From: Histomonas meleagridis
Lineage: Eukaryota; Parabasalia; Tritrichomonadida; Dientamoebidae
NCBI GenBank assembly: GCA_020186115.1
Contig: WSYJ01000099.1
Coordinates: forward strand, 1 to 64,000
Direction of reading: 5' to 3'
Length of the DNA stretch: 64,000 nt
Below, piece by piece: positions 31,748 to 41,734 of this stretch. Each line of letters opens with the position of its first letter. Position 1 is the stretch's first letter. The notes beneath the pieces were generated by a model. That model saw only the letters and a list, made by a program, of their open reading frames with translations. It was not told the DNA's origin and searched no databases. Position numbers and translations under genes: made by a program.

Positions 31748-34700
31748 TTATTTTAGTGCCTCCTCAGCGTTAATTATCACCAATCGAATGAAGTTTCCCA
31801 AGAAACACTTCGGTATCAGAATGTCATTATAAAACAGTCCGAATTCCAACTTTTCGTCCTTTTCCATGTGCACTCTTACGAATCCATTGTTCACCATTTG
31901 GAGTACGATGTGCAACTTAATGTTAAAGTCTTTAAACTCTTTGATATCTATTTCGTATGGGTTTTCATTCCATAGTATCAGCACTGGCCACGCCCTAATG
32001 TAGTCCCATCTTTTCATTCTACTGTTTATGCAATCGGGCTTTAAGAACGGCGCGACTTGGAAGTATATTGTGCTGACGTCATCTTCCCAACAAATCGACT
32101 TATCACCGGATAACATTCCCTTAAGTACTCCGATGAATGAGAACTTGTTCGAGATGTCAATGATTTTCCCAATGCTCTTTAAGAAGTTATAAAAATGTTT
32201 TGTGATGTCTTCGATGTTATTTGATAAGATTTCCGACTTGTTGCGCTTGTTAAACCCGGAATAGACAATGCTGGCCTTATAGATGGGATAGCCATTGATC
32301 TTGACTTGGTTGATAGGATTAGTGCCGTCGTTTTGTAATGCAAAATACTTGAGTTTGTCCTTTAACGCTTTGACAAATAATGACGACGATGGAATCTTTG
32401 CTAAAAACTTTTTGATTTCATATTCTTTGTTAGTGTTATCATTATTATTGTTATTGCTAATACTATTTAAAATATTAGCACTAAATGTATTACGATTAAC
32501 ATTGTTGTTATTATTGTTGTTATTGCTAATACTATTTAAATTATTAGCATTAAATGTATTACGATTAATATTATTATTGTTATTGCTAATACTATTTAAA
32601 TTATTAGCATTAAATGTATTACGATTAATATTATTATTGTTATTGCTAATACTATTTAAATTATTAGCACTAAATGTATTACGATTAACATTATTGTTGT
32701 TGTTACTGATACTATTTAAATTATTAGCACTAAAACTATTTCTTTGATTAATGTTATCAAAAACATCATCATTATTAACATTATTTAAGTCATTTGTACT
32801 AAAACTATTAAGATGATTAATATTATTTTCATGAGTTTGTTCAGAATCAGAAATTTCGATTTGATATGTTGCGGAGACTGTAGTGAATGCGATGGAATTA
32901 GGTGTTAATCCAGAGCTAATTAAATATTTCTGTTTATGCATGAAATAAGGCTGTTGTAATTCAACCTTTTGCAAATTAATTGATTTATAATAATGGCCTA
33001 AGAAGAAATCAAATCCATTCGTAAAACATTCGTTATATTTATCAGATGTTAAAACAGTATCATAAAAAGCAGATAATAACGAGAAATAATAATTAAAATT
33101 TTTGTTATCATTCTTTGACATTAACATTAAATCAATTGAATATTTTGTAGCTAAATCATTTTGAATTACTTTCGAAAAAAACAATTGATTAATGTTTTGT
33201 TCAATTAATCGTAAAATTTTTTCATTTTTTTGTTGAATCGTATGATAAAATTGTGGTAATAAATTTAATAATGATAAATATGAACGTGGAAATATAACTT
33301 TAGATTCGATATAACCTTTAAACAAATCAATTAATTCACTATTATTATCAGATGATAATAAATCATAAAGAATTAATAAGAAAATTGTTTTATGTATTTT
33401 ATCATCATCTTTTTTAGATGATAAATATTTTAATGCTTGAAATGTATTATTACGAATTAAATTATTCTCTAAAAAGTTTTGTAAAACTAATCGATTTGAT
33501 TCATTATCAATCGAATCAATTAAATATTTTGGATAATTCTTAAAGTTAATATTCTTTACTACAAAATATTCAACGCATAAATATGAATGAATTAATGGTA
33601 CCATACTTGTATTAACTTGATTTAATAAAATAGATATAAATGGTATTAACCCAAGTGAATAAGGACATCCAATTAATATTGTTTCAATTCCTGAGTTTAT
33701 GATTTCTAAATGTAATTCTTTATTATTCGAAAAACAATAATTTTGTAACACTTTAAACCAATTAATAGCTAATGATTTGTTCATATATCCTTTTATCCGT
33801 GCTAATTTAACTATTTTAGAACATTTCGGAAAGATAAATGTCGAATCACATCTTTTCTTAAATAATGAGTTTAAAACAATTGGTAAAATTCCACCAAATA
33901 AAAACTTTGGATCTAAATTAAAATTTGTAGAAGTCATTACATCATAAAATGCATCCGCTATTGATGATGACATTGTATAATGAATGTTCTTATCACAACT
34001 ATTAATTAATTGATATATAAAATTCTCCGCTTTATCATACGGTAAATCAATACCATTAACATGATAAAAAAAATAGCCTAAAGTAATCTGTAACTTATAT
34101 TTATACTTCTCATATATTAACATCACCGGATTCTTCGTAAATGTTTCTGATTCTTTCGTTGGTATTCGTAATAAACTTGGCGCTAATGCATAAGCAATTT
34201 GTAATCCTAAAATTTGATTGAACTTAATGAATGAATCTGAATTCTCTTTACTTAATACACTTTGTGAGATTTTATACATATTTGAACAAAATGATTTAAA
34301 TTCATCAACTTTAATCTCGCGCTTATCAAATGAAATAGCAAAATATAATGATAACAATAAAAATGATAATTCTTTGGTTTGACTTTCCATTGTTGATGTA
34401 AAAAAACTTATTAATAAACTATCATCGCCTTCATATTTTAAGATTTCACATATTAAGACTCGTATCCGTAATAAATGGCCATATGTTATAGATAAGTTAT
34501 ATATAGTATCTTCTTTATTCGTCGGCTTTTTTAAGAGTTCAATTAACCAATTTAAAATAATTAATGCTGGCTCAATTATAGCAATTAATAATTGGGATCG
34601 ATTAGATGTTTGGATTTTACGAATGGATTCTAGGTCTTGAGATACTGATGAAAATGGTATTGCTTGAAAATATGATAAAAATTCTGGTTGCATTTGATTG

Positions 34701-35518
34701 ATGTTGACAGTTTTGTATAAACTCGTCAATTTGTCGCGTATCATTTTAACTGAAAAATATTTCCCTCCTTGTTCAAAGCCATCACAACTAAATTTACATG
34801 GTGAAAAATATTTATAGAATGAAACAACTTTCTTGTATTCAAATGGCATGTTAGAAGCAGCCATTAAAATTTCAAGGGCAAATGGAAAAATAAAAATTCC
34901 TTCATTACATGTAATAAAACTAAGAGAATTTTGACGAAACTTTTTAAGTGTGAATAATAATGAATGAAATGTAATGGAAACAAATTCAGGTGGAAATTTT
35001 TTGGGCTTAATTTTGATTTTGGGAGAAATATATAAAACAATTAGTTTCCACCAAAAAAATAAAATCTCCTTTTTCTCATCATCTAATTTATTAGCAGCTG
35101 AGCATTTGGTTGCTTCATCTGCAATTAGTCGAGTCTGATTAATTAAAAATTTTAACTGTAAATCATTTTTTGGTGCATCAAAAAATGAATCCCATTGAAT
35201 AGCGTACACAGGAATGACTTTAAATTTCCTTAGGATAATTTTGATAATTCCTAAAAATGTGTCAGATCTAACATCCATATCAATACTTGGATCAATAATC
35301 TGTGACAAAATTTCAAAAACATGCTGAAAGAATCCAGGTGGCTTTTCATATTGATCTATGGAAAGTTCAATTGCTGAGCTGAGTTTTGAATTTAAATTCT
35401 TTTTTCGAGATTTTGTTGGCTTCTTACGAAACTTGAGAACACAATCACTAAGTTCTTTCAGAATCTTGGTTACCTCTTCAATTTGTGATTTTTCATGTTC
35501 ACCGTGTTTGTTTTGCAT
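31748..35518 (-). CDS. Large helical protein with C-terminal tuberin/RapGAP-like domain
   Basis: 1256 residues from ATG 35518 (an upstream in-frame TTG adds 23 residues and is unlikely). Residues 1-900 look all-helical, HEAT/ARM-like. Residues about 920-1027 are an Asn-rich linker of 20-residue repeats (NNNNNINRNTFNANNLNSIS and variants). Residues about 1100-1256 resemble the Rap/RalGAP (tuberin) catalytic domain: HFYNFLKSIGKIIDI, FSFIGVLKGMLSGDKSI, VSTIYFQVAPFL, VLILWNENPYEIDI, KLHIVLQMVNNGFVRV, EFGLFYND. In active members the KRHIGND segment supplies the catalytic asparagine; here it reads DYIRAWPV, so GAP activity by that mechanism is not expected. The family call is motif-based. Confidence 0.6.
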   Translation of the reverse strand: MQNKHGEHEKSQIEEVTKILKELSDCVLKFRKKPTKSRKKNLNSKLSSAIELSIDQYEKPPGFFQHVFEILSQIIDPSIDMDVRSDTFLGIIKIILRKFKVIPVYAIQWDSFFDAPKNDLQLKFLINQTRLIADEATKCSAANKLDDEKKEILFFWWKLIVLYISPKIKIKPKKFPPEFVSITFHSLLFTLKKFRQNSLSFITCNEGIFIFPFALEILMAASNMPFEYKKVVSFYKYFSPCKFSCDGFEQGGKYFSVKMIRDKLTSLYKTVNINQMQPEFLSYFQAIPFSSVSQDLESIRKIQTSNRSQLLIAIIEPALIILNWLIELLKKPTNKEDTIYNLSITYGHLLRIRVLICEILKYEGDDSLLISFFTSTMESQTKELSFLLLSLYFAISFDKREIKVDEFKSFCSNMYKISQSVLSKENSDSFIKFNQILGLQIAYALAPSLLRIPTKESETFTKNPVMLIYEKYKYKLQITLGYFFYHVNGIDLPYDKAENFIYQLINSCDKNIHYTMSSSIADAFYDVMTSTNFNLDPKFLFGGILPIVLNSLFKKRCDSTFIFPKCSKIVKLARIKGYMNKSLAINWFKVLQNYCFSNNKELHLEIINSGIETILIGCPYSLGLIPFISILLNQVNTSMVPLIHSYLCVEYFVVKNINFKNYPKYLIDSIDNESNRLVLQNFLENNLIRNNTFQALKYLSSKKDDDKIHKTIFLLILYDLLSSDNNSELIDLFKGYIESKVIFPRSYLSLLNLLPQFYHTIQQKNEKILRLIEQNINQLFFSKVIQNDLATKYSIDLMLMSKNDNKNFNYYFSLLSAFYDTVLTSDKYNECFTNGFDFFLGHYYKSINLQKVELQQPYFMHKQKYLISSGLTPNSIAFTTVSATYQIEISDSEQTHENNINHLNSFSTNDLNNVNNDDVFDNINQRNSFSANNLNSISNNNNNVNRNTFSANNLNSISNNNNNINRNTFNANNLNSISNNNNNINRNTFNANNLNSISNNNNNNNNVNRNTFSANILNSISNNNNNDNTNKEYEIKKFLAKIPSSSLFVKALKDKLKYFALQNDGTNPINQVKINGYPIYKASIVYSGFNKRNKSEILSNNIEDITKHFYNFLKSIGKIIDISNKFSFIGVLKGMLSGDKSICWEDDVSTIYFQVAPFLKPDCINSRMKRWDYIRAWPVLILWNENPYEIDIKEFKDFNIKLHIVLQMVNNGFVRVHMEKDEKLEFGLFYNDILIPKCFLGNFIRLVIINAEEALK
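32448..32760 (-). repeat. Coding 60-bp minisatellite (Asn-rich linker)
   Basis: About five tandem 60-bp units, based on TTGCTAATACTATTTAAATT with ATTAGCA and TGTATTACGATTAA parts, encode 20-residue Asn/Ser repeats in the linker before the GAP-like domain. Units differ by a few bases and by the number of AAT codons. Confidence 0.9.
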
Positions 35519-36977
35519 TTTGTTGGAACGTTCGAAACCACAGCAATTCGATAGAAATATTATTTCGTGTAAACTATTGAAACACAAAAACTTGGTGTGT
35601 TATTTATAGAAAAGGTTAAAAAGTGTCTTTTGTAAAGCGTTTGGGAAAAAATGAGCAGTTTTGATCGGATTCGATTAAAAAATATTCAAAAAGTGGGGAA
35701 ATGTGTAATCTGATTCCCAAAAATGACTGTTAATGGCACAGTAGAAAGGAAATTAAGGATCCTTCTTGTAATAAAAATGAAGTAATTGTAATCTTATTCT
35801 TTTACGGCCGAATTTCTATTATTTTTTTTATCTTTGCCATAAATAATCTGACTATTAATTGATTTTTGAGATATTTATGTTTTAAAGCATTTGACATCAC
35901 AAGTCGCTGAAATCCGTTAAATTCACAAGTCTTCCACTTTTTCTATGAAAAACGATAGGTGAAGAAAATCATTCTCATTAGTTGATTTTTTTTGTTAACT
36001 TATTAATTACAGAGTTCTATTTTCTTCCTCTTTTTTATTCTTGTTTCTTTTTTTTTGATTTTTCTTATTTCTTTATTGATGGAACAATATATCTGATTCA
36101 TGTATTGAATAAGAAATGGATCTTATACATGAAACATATTAAAATTGATGTGATGTAAACTATGATAAAAATAAAAGTTAAAATTTTATAATTTTTTTTG
36201 ATTAAATTATTCTAAATTATGTGTAAACAGATGCTTAAATATGTTATTGTTTTTTCATTTATGATTTTGATGAAATTATGAAACTTTAATAACCTCATTT
36301 TTAAATTTCAAATTTAATACTTATGGTTAAATTTATTATCTATTTATACATATAAATTCAAAAACGCATTAAATGAAATTAATTAATATGTCGATGAATC
36401 GAATAACTCATATCTGAGTTTGTCTTCATTTTCGAAAATGACACTTTTACTATTTCAATGAAAATTTATTTGAATGAAATTACCAACCAAATATACATTC
36501 AAAAACAATCTGTGAGAACATGTGTGTTGTATAATTTATATTAAAAGTGGCCTGGAGCAAAATCTATGATGGATTTATGTCCATTAATATATCAATAATA
36601 ATAATTATCAATATTCATTTTTTATAATATTATCTTTAGTTTTTGCAGATATCCATTGCATTGATTGGAATAAGTTACATGAATATTTACATTTGGCGAA
36701 ATGTCACAATTAATTGTGATAACACATTACATTTTTGTAATCCCCATAATGAATCAACGTTTCCTATTGATATTTTATCTAAGAAATTATGTAAATGTAA
36801 TGACTTCAAAGTGTACATAATAAATCAGTGTTATTTTCATTATCAAATAATACTCATACACGACTCATATATAAATTGCTATAAAAATTTATTAACCATT
36901 AACATAATTTAATTAAAAAATATTTTTTACTAATACGCAGATCTTTGTGTAATTAATCATTAACAAAAACACAAATA
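35519..36977. other. 1.46-kb AT-rich spacer
   Basis: Very AT-rich sequence with poly-T tracts between two large minus-strand genes. It must hold the promoter of the gene at 35518 and the 3' end of the next. A short frame at 36679-36912 has no recognisable product and no initiator, and was not called. No RNA gene was seen. Confidence 0.55.
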
Positions 36978-39641
36978 TCAATCCAATATTGACAAATAAT
37001 TCAAATTCTTGTCTTTGATTGCCATTTCTATGTCGTTGAAAGCCGTTTCTCTCTTCTTCAATTGCGATGCGTAAGCATTAGCCAAATCGCATTCATAGCT
37101 TCCATCATTATTTTGTGAGATAGATGCATAAATAAAGAAGCACAAAGAAGCAACAGTTAAAGAAAGATCACCTATAGGTACAACTGTTCTTTCTTTTTGG
37201 ATTGGAAGGATACAATTGTTTTTGATGGCATACGCCGATAGACCGTATGTTAATTCATTTCCATTGAATGTTGAGCCTAACGGTTCCACGGTTATGACAA
37301 GTGAACACGGGAGTGAATGGATGTAATTCGGGTTCAAGAACTTGTTCGATTCATTAAACAAGATCAAGACACTCGTCTCTAATAGCTTTGGCTTGAACAC
37401 AAATTGACAATTGCCCATTTCAAATTTGCCTCCAAGATGTGAAAGAAAAGCATGGAAAAGTTCTGTTTCTTCAACATTCAACGATAAGTCTGTTGATTGG
37501 GAATTTAGTGAAAGAACAGAAACTACAAAGTTATGGCCTTTGAAGGCATCGTTCGAAAAGAAATATTTTTCAACCAAATCTTGTTCAACAAGTTTTGGAG
37601 AAGAAGAATCAGATGTCCCACTAAAGCCAAAGGCAAGCATGAAAAGAATGGATTTGTTTTCTCCGAAAAATTCCTGATTAGGTCTATGATATTCTTCAAA
37701 TGGTTTATATATTTTATCAAGGCAAAGTTCAGCATATGACATGTATTTCCTTTTTTCAGGTTCAGGCTCTGGGTTATTTTGTTCTTGGACTTCTTCTTCT
37801 ATTTCGAAATAAGTTATACCAAATAAACCATGAATCACCAAACCAATTTTTGAAGAGTTCTTATTTTCGCCGAATGAAAACAAATGATTTTTGTAATAAT
37901 AATGATGAATAGACTCGAATTTTGCTAGTTCGTTTCTAGCGAATTCAGGGGAAACGTTAGGAATATAAATTGAGAGGGATACGATATCGAGTAAAGTTTT
38001 CAATTTCGTATCGGTCCTAAATCCTTCAATAAAATCGAAAAATATATGTAAAAGACTTCGATTAATTTCGAAAATGTTTGTAGTTTTCGATAATTCGAAC
38101 ATTGTAATTAAGAATGCTATAACAGAATATGATATATTACTATTTTTAGAGAAACGATTAATTATTATTTCGATAATGTTTTCTTCCACGATTTGCTTTC
38201 CTATGTCAGGAATGAAATAAGGCGAAATCGCCAAAGGATATAAGAAATAGGATAAAATTGTTTCGTTATTTAGTAATTTTGAATTATTTTTAAAATATTG
38301 TAAAAACAAACTTTTATCACCAATAATTAATAAGAAATATAAACATAAAATAGGAAATTTTTGTTCATTCGATGATACTTCATCATATTTGTTAATTAAT
38401 TTCTTTACTATTTGCATTAGCTTTTCATCTTTGTCAACTTTAGCAATTTGATAAATATTACAAAAGGTATTTATATATAAATTTGTTTTATATCCCAAAA
38501 AATCGATTAACTCTATTTCTGATAAATTGCTTAATAATTTACACATGAAATGTTTAAAGGATTTTGGAAAAAGTGAACAATATTCTCCTGAGTGTGCTAA
38601 TATAACAAATGTTTTTAATTTAATTTGACTACCCAATAAATAATTAATATAACGGACAAACAAATCATGCCACCGGAGACCGTTTGAGAAATAACCGTGT
38701 GTAAACAATTGAAATATGTTTGAGATGTGGACAAATAAATAGTCTGGAATCTGGAAATTAGAAAGGTCTTTAACAAACACGCCGTCGCCTAGAATGGATA
38801 GAATGAATTCCGCAGGAATCTTATTGATGAAGATTGTATTTGACTCATTCGCTTTGTCAGAAAAGGCCTTAAATGCATTATTAAAAAGAAGATCAAGTCT
38901 GAAATGGCCACTAGAATCTTGTTGAGTTTGTTTCTTTATGAAACATACTATTTTGTAAAGATCGTCACGACGAGAATCACTGAGAGTATTATCTGTGAAT
39001 TTATAGAAAAGACGAATAAATAAGTCCATCCATGGATGAACATCGCCACGCCTAAGAGTAATTGTGTTGCCATAGCAATAGTATTTGAAGTCAGAAATAA
39101 GAGACATAGATAACGGAAGACTTAAATTTGCATCAACAAAGTTGATAAGAAAGATTTGACTAAGTTCTGTTAAATTATTACAATTGACTTCCGATTTTAG
39201 CCATTTGGTAAGTTCAACAAGGTATCCTGACGCCTTTAAAGCACAGATAAGACCACATTGGATCGTTTGTTGGTTTAATTTTTCCTTTTTTTCAAACATT
39301 TCCTTTATAAACTTAACTGTACTAGTAAAGTCTGAGTCGAATTTTTGTGCATGCATAAAAGCTTTTGGTAATTCATTAAAAAATAGTTGTAAATAATGAT
39401 TAAACTTTTCATTATCCAGAGGAAAGTCACTAAACCACCTTTGAAAGATATTAATTGCTTTTGTTTGGCATTCTAATTCAAATGCATAAATCAATCCCTG
39501 GACACAGTAATCGATATCTTTTTCTCTTTTCAAACGAATTTTTAGATTTGCTTCTTCCAGTGAATCAATGATTGATTGGGTAATTGATTTAGCATATTCT
39601 TGTGGGAGTTCTTTGATGAAACAGTTATTTTCCTCATTCAT
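36978..39641 (-). CDS. Second helical protein with C-terminal RapGAP-like domain
   Basis: 887 residues from ATG 39641. The first 600 residues are helical and without clear motifs. Residues about 723-870 carry a degenerate Rap/RalGAP-like signature: ELFHAFLSHLGGKF (compare F-x-FL-x-LG), then LETSVLILFNES, which lines up with HIGNDYVTIVFNE, then NPNYIHSLPCSLVITVEPLG, which lines up with the following strand-helix-strand. As in the neighbouring gene at 35518, the asparagine thumb is missing. Similar large proteins are numerous in Trichomonas annotations as Rap/Ran-GAP family members. GTGACGGTTTT on the plus strand just upstream gives a Myb-like ACCGTCAC element on the coding strand. Confidence 0.55.
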   Translation of the reverse strand: MNEENNCFIKELPQEYAKSITQSIIDSLEEANLKIRLKREKDIDYCVQGLIYAFELECQTKAINIFQRWFSDFPLDNEKFNHYLQLFFNELPKAFMHAQKFDSDFTSTVKFIKEMFEKKEKLNQQTIQCGLICALKASGYLVELTKWLKSEVNCNNLTELSQIFLINFVDANLSLPLSMSLISDFKYYCYGNTITLRRGDVHPWMDLFIRLFYKFTDNTLSDSRRDDLYKIVCFIKKQTQQDSSGHFRLDLLFNNAFKAFSDKANESNTIFINKIPAEFILSILGDGVFVKDLSNFQIPDYLFVHISNIFQLFTHGYFSNGLRWHDLFVRYINYLLGSQIKLKTFVILAHSGEYCSLFPKSFKHFMCKLLSNLSEIELIDFLGYKTNLYINTFCNIYQIAKVDKDEKLMQIVKKLINKYDEVSSNEQKFPILCLYFLLIIGDKSLFLQYFKNNSKLLNNETILSYFLYPLAISPYFIPDIGKQIVEENIIEIIINRFSKNSNISYSVIAFLITMFELSKTTNIFEINRSLLHIFFDFIEGFRTDTKLKTLLDIVSLSIYIPNVSPEFARNELAKFESIHHYYYKNHLFSFGENKNSSKIGLVIHGLFGITYFEIEEEVQEQNNPEPEPEKRKYMSYAELCLDKIYKPFEEYHRPNQEFFGENKSILFMLAFGFSGTSDSSSPKLVEQDLVEKYFFSNDAFKGHNFVVSVLSLNSQSTDLSLNVEETELFHAFLSHLGGKFEMGNCQFVFKPKLLETSVLILFNESNKFLNPNYIHSLPCSLVITVEPLGSTFNGNELTYGLSAYAIKNNCILPIQKERTVVPIGDLSLTVASLCFFIYASISQNNDGSYECDLANAYASQLKKRETAFNDIEMAIKDKNLNYLSILD

Positions 39642-40299
39642 CTTGTGACGGTTTTATAAACTGTTCAAATCCTTTCACGTTTCTCCATTAAATGAATTTT
39701 TGATTAAACTTCGACAATTTCGTGGAATTGGTGGATAATAACGATTTTCTTTTATCCCTTTTAATCACATCTGAATTAGAATTTATGTTTTTATGAATTA
39801 TTAAACAAATGTGGAATTAATATAATTTTTATTATAGTGAATCGGGTATTGTTTCTAAATATAGAGTCAGTTGTGATATATGATTTAACATATCATTATC
39901 TTCTAATTTCTTGACCATAATTCATTATATATATTAGTTGTATAATTCCTATTTCATCCCAGGCATCCATAGACTGATTTTGTATAAGCTCTTATACTGT
40001 TTTCCATTGAGTATAATAAATTCCATTCAGTGTTTCTATGTCTTGTGGATTTTTTTTCGTCCTATAGCAAACGAAAACTTATGAAAAACACGGTATCTTT
40101 GAAATTGGTTCAATTGATCTAATGACAGTGATTTCGATATTTCAGGTTCTTTAGATGTCAAATTGACCAACACTTCTCCATTTTCATAATATTGATATTA
40201 ATATCAATTCTTGTGCTTTCCTTTTCCATTTCGATAAAGTTGTCTTCGATTATTTTTTTTTCAGTTCTTAAAATAACGTTTTCATTTATTCCTAATTCT
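39642..40299. other. Spacer 3' of the MULE relic
   Basis: About 660 bp between the GAP-like gene and the readable end of the transposase relic. It is AT-rich and probably contains the promoter of the gene at 39641 and the decayed end of the element. No terminal inverted repeat could be identified by eye. Confidence 0.45.
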
Positions 40300-41480
40300 T
40301 CAGATGTTAACTTTTCTTTTATATTCTCTTCATGTAAATTTTAGCATGTTGCTATATAGTCACCTAATCTTCCACATATACTGCATAAATAATGTCTTCT
40401 CTGACTATATCTTCCTGACCTTCTTATTAAATTTGCTGATTATGTCCATTTTCTTCCGAAAAATAAATTTAGATTTATATCTTTAAGTTCATCAAATAAT
40501 TTTAGTACTAGTCCTTTCACTCTATCATTTCTTTTAACGACTGAAGCAATTTTTTCAAATGCTCTTGTAAGTAAAGAGTAACTCAGATCATAATGAAATA
40601 TTTCTTGAATTTCATGTTCTATAATTTTGTTTTAAAATAAATTGCCTTATTGTATTTGATACATAATTTAAATATAAATTTCAGGTATTACATTTTGTGA
40701 TATTAATGAAATTTGGTTATCTAAACGATTAATAATTTCATGAACACAAGGATAACCATATTCAATCTTTGTAATACATTTGCAATACTTCTTATTAATC
40801 CATCTCAATAATACGATATTAGCTCTTTCATCCATTATTTGTTTCTTAGTTTTCTTAGCAATTTCGACTATATTTTTCAATTTATCTACTGCTATTGAAC
40901 CTAGAATATTACCTTCATAAATATTATTGTCAATTTATGTAAGCATTCTCTCACTTCGCCAAGCAAATTCTGTAGCTATATGATCAGATATATTTATAAC
41001 AGTCTCAATATTTCTTTTCCCATCTAATCTTTACCGTATTTTACCATTTAGACCCTCAATCGCATTAGTTGTTCTTTGTTATTCTAAATTTACAGACAAT
41101 AAGGAACTAGGATCATAACAATCGATATCATTAATTAATGCTTGAATAGCTCTTTTATTTTTACATAAATGAAAATGTTGATATCTGTGAAGAATTATTT
41201 TCATCGATGAATAAGAAATTTATAATGAACATATCAAAATCATTATTCATCATCATGTCATCGATTTGTAATATATCTCTAGATATTATATTATTTTTTA
41301 ACCTATTTGTCCTTGTGAGTGAATAATGACCAACATTTCGCTTGAACATATCTTGTATATCAGAGAGGGAAGTCTTTTGTAAGTTGATCGACATTTCCCA
41401 ATTTTTAAGTAAAACAAAACCTAAAATTACTGGAGTATCAATCGTGTTATCCCATTCATCTGAACTTATAAGATTCTATC
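40300..41480 (-). mobile_element. Decayed MULE-type transposase
   Basis: Minus-strand frames interrupted by stops read, in order, as parts of a Mutator-like transposase. SSDEWDNTIDTPVILGFVL lies near 41400-41465, followed by 77 open codons (41161-41394). QRTTNAIEGLNGKI (41045-41085, preceded by a TAA) fits the RTTN-x2-EG-x-N segment of these enzymes. The SWIM zinc finger CKC-x8-CVH lies at 40740-40792, and CSIC-x4-D-x4-C at 40344-40384 is a C-terminal zinc knuckle with the usual histidine replaced by aspartate. MULEs are abundant in trichomonad genomes. Several in-frame stops show it is inactive. Confidence 0.65.
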
Positions 41481-41734
41481 AAATTTGATGAACTTTTTGA
41501 GAATTTTGAAGAAGTATGTAATAATTTTTGAGATTTTTGATAGTTTTTAAAATTTGATAATTGAAATTTTTTTCAATCTTCTCATATTGGCACTTTTAAT
41601 TGAAATAAAATTATGTCGAATACAAAAGCGACGCCACTTCGTTTCAATTACTATTCCTCAAATTTCTTTGAAGAATATTTTAAATAGAAAAAAATTAATA
41701 ATTCAAACAATTTATTATTAACAAAAAAAGATAA

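Noticed and set aside
31748-35518. Possible proteasome activator PA200/Blm10
   Set aside because: The helical N-terminal part gave a vague resemblance, but the C-terminus lacks the HbYX-type end and instead fits a RapGAP-like domain.
36679-36912. Short plus-strand frame of about 78 codons
   Set aside because: No recognisable domain, no initiator or Myb-like element, and it sits in a long AT-rich spacer where chance frames are expected.
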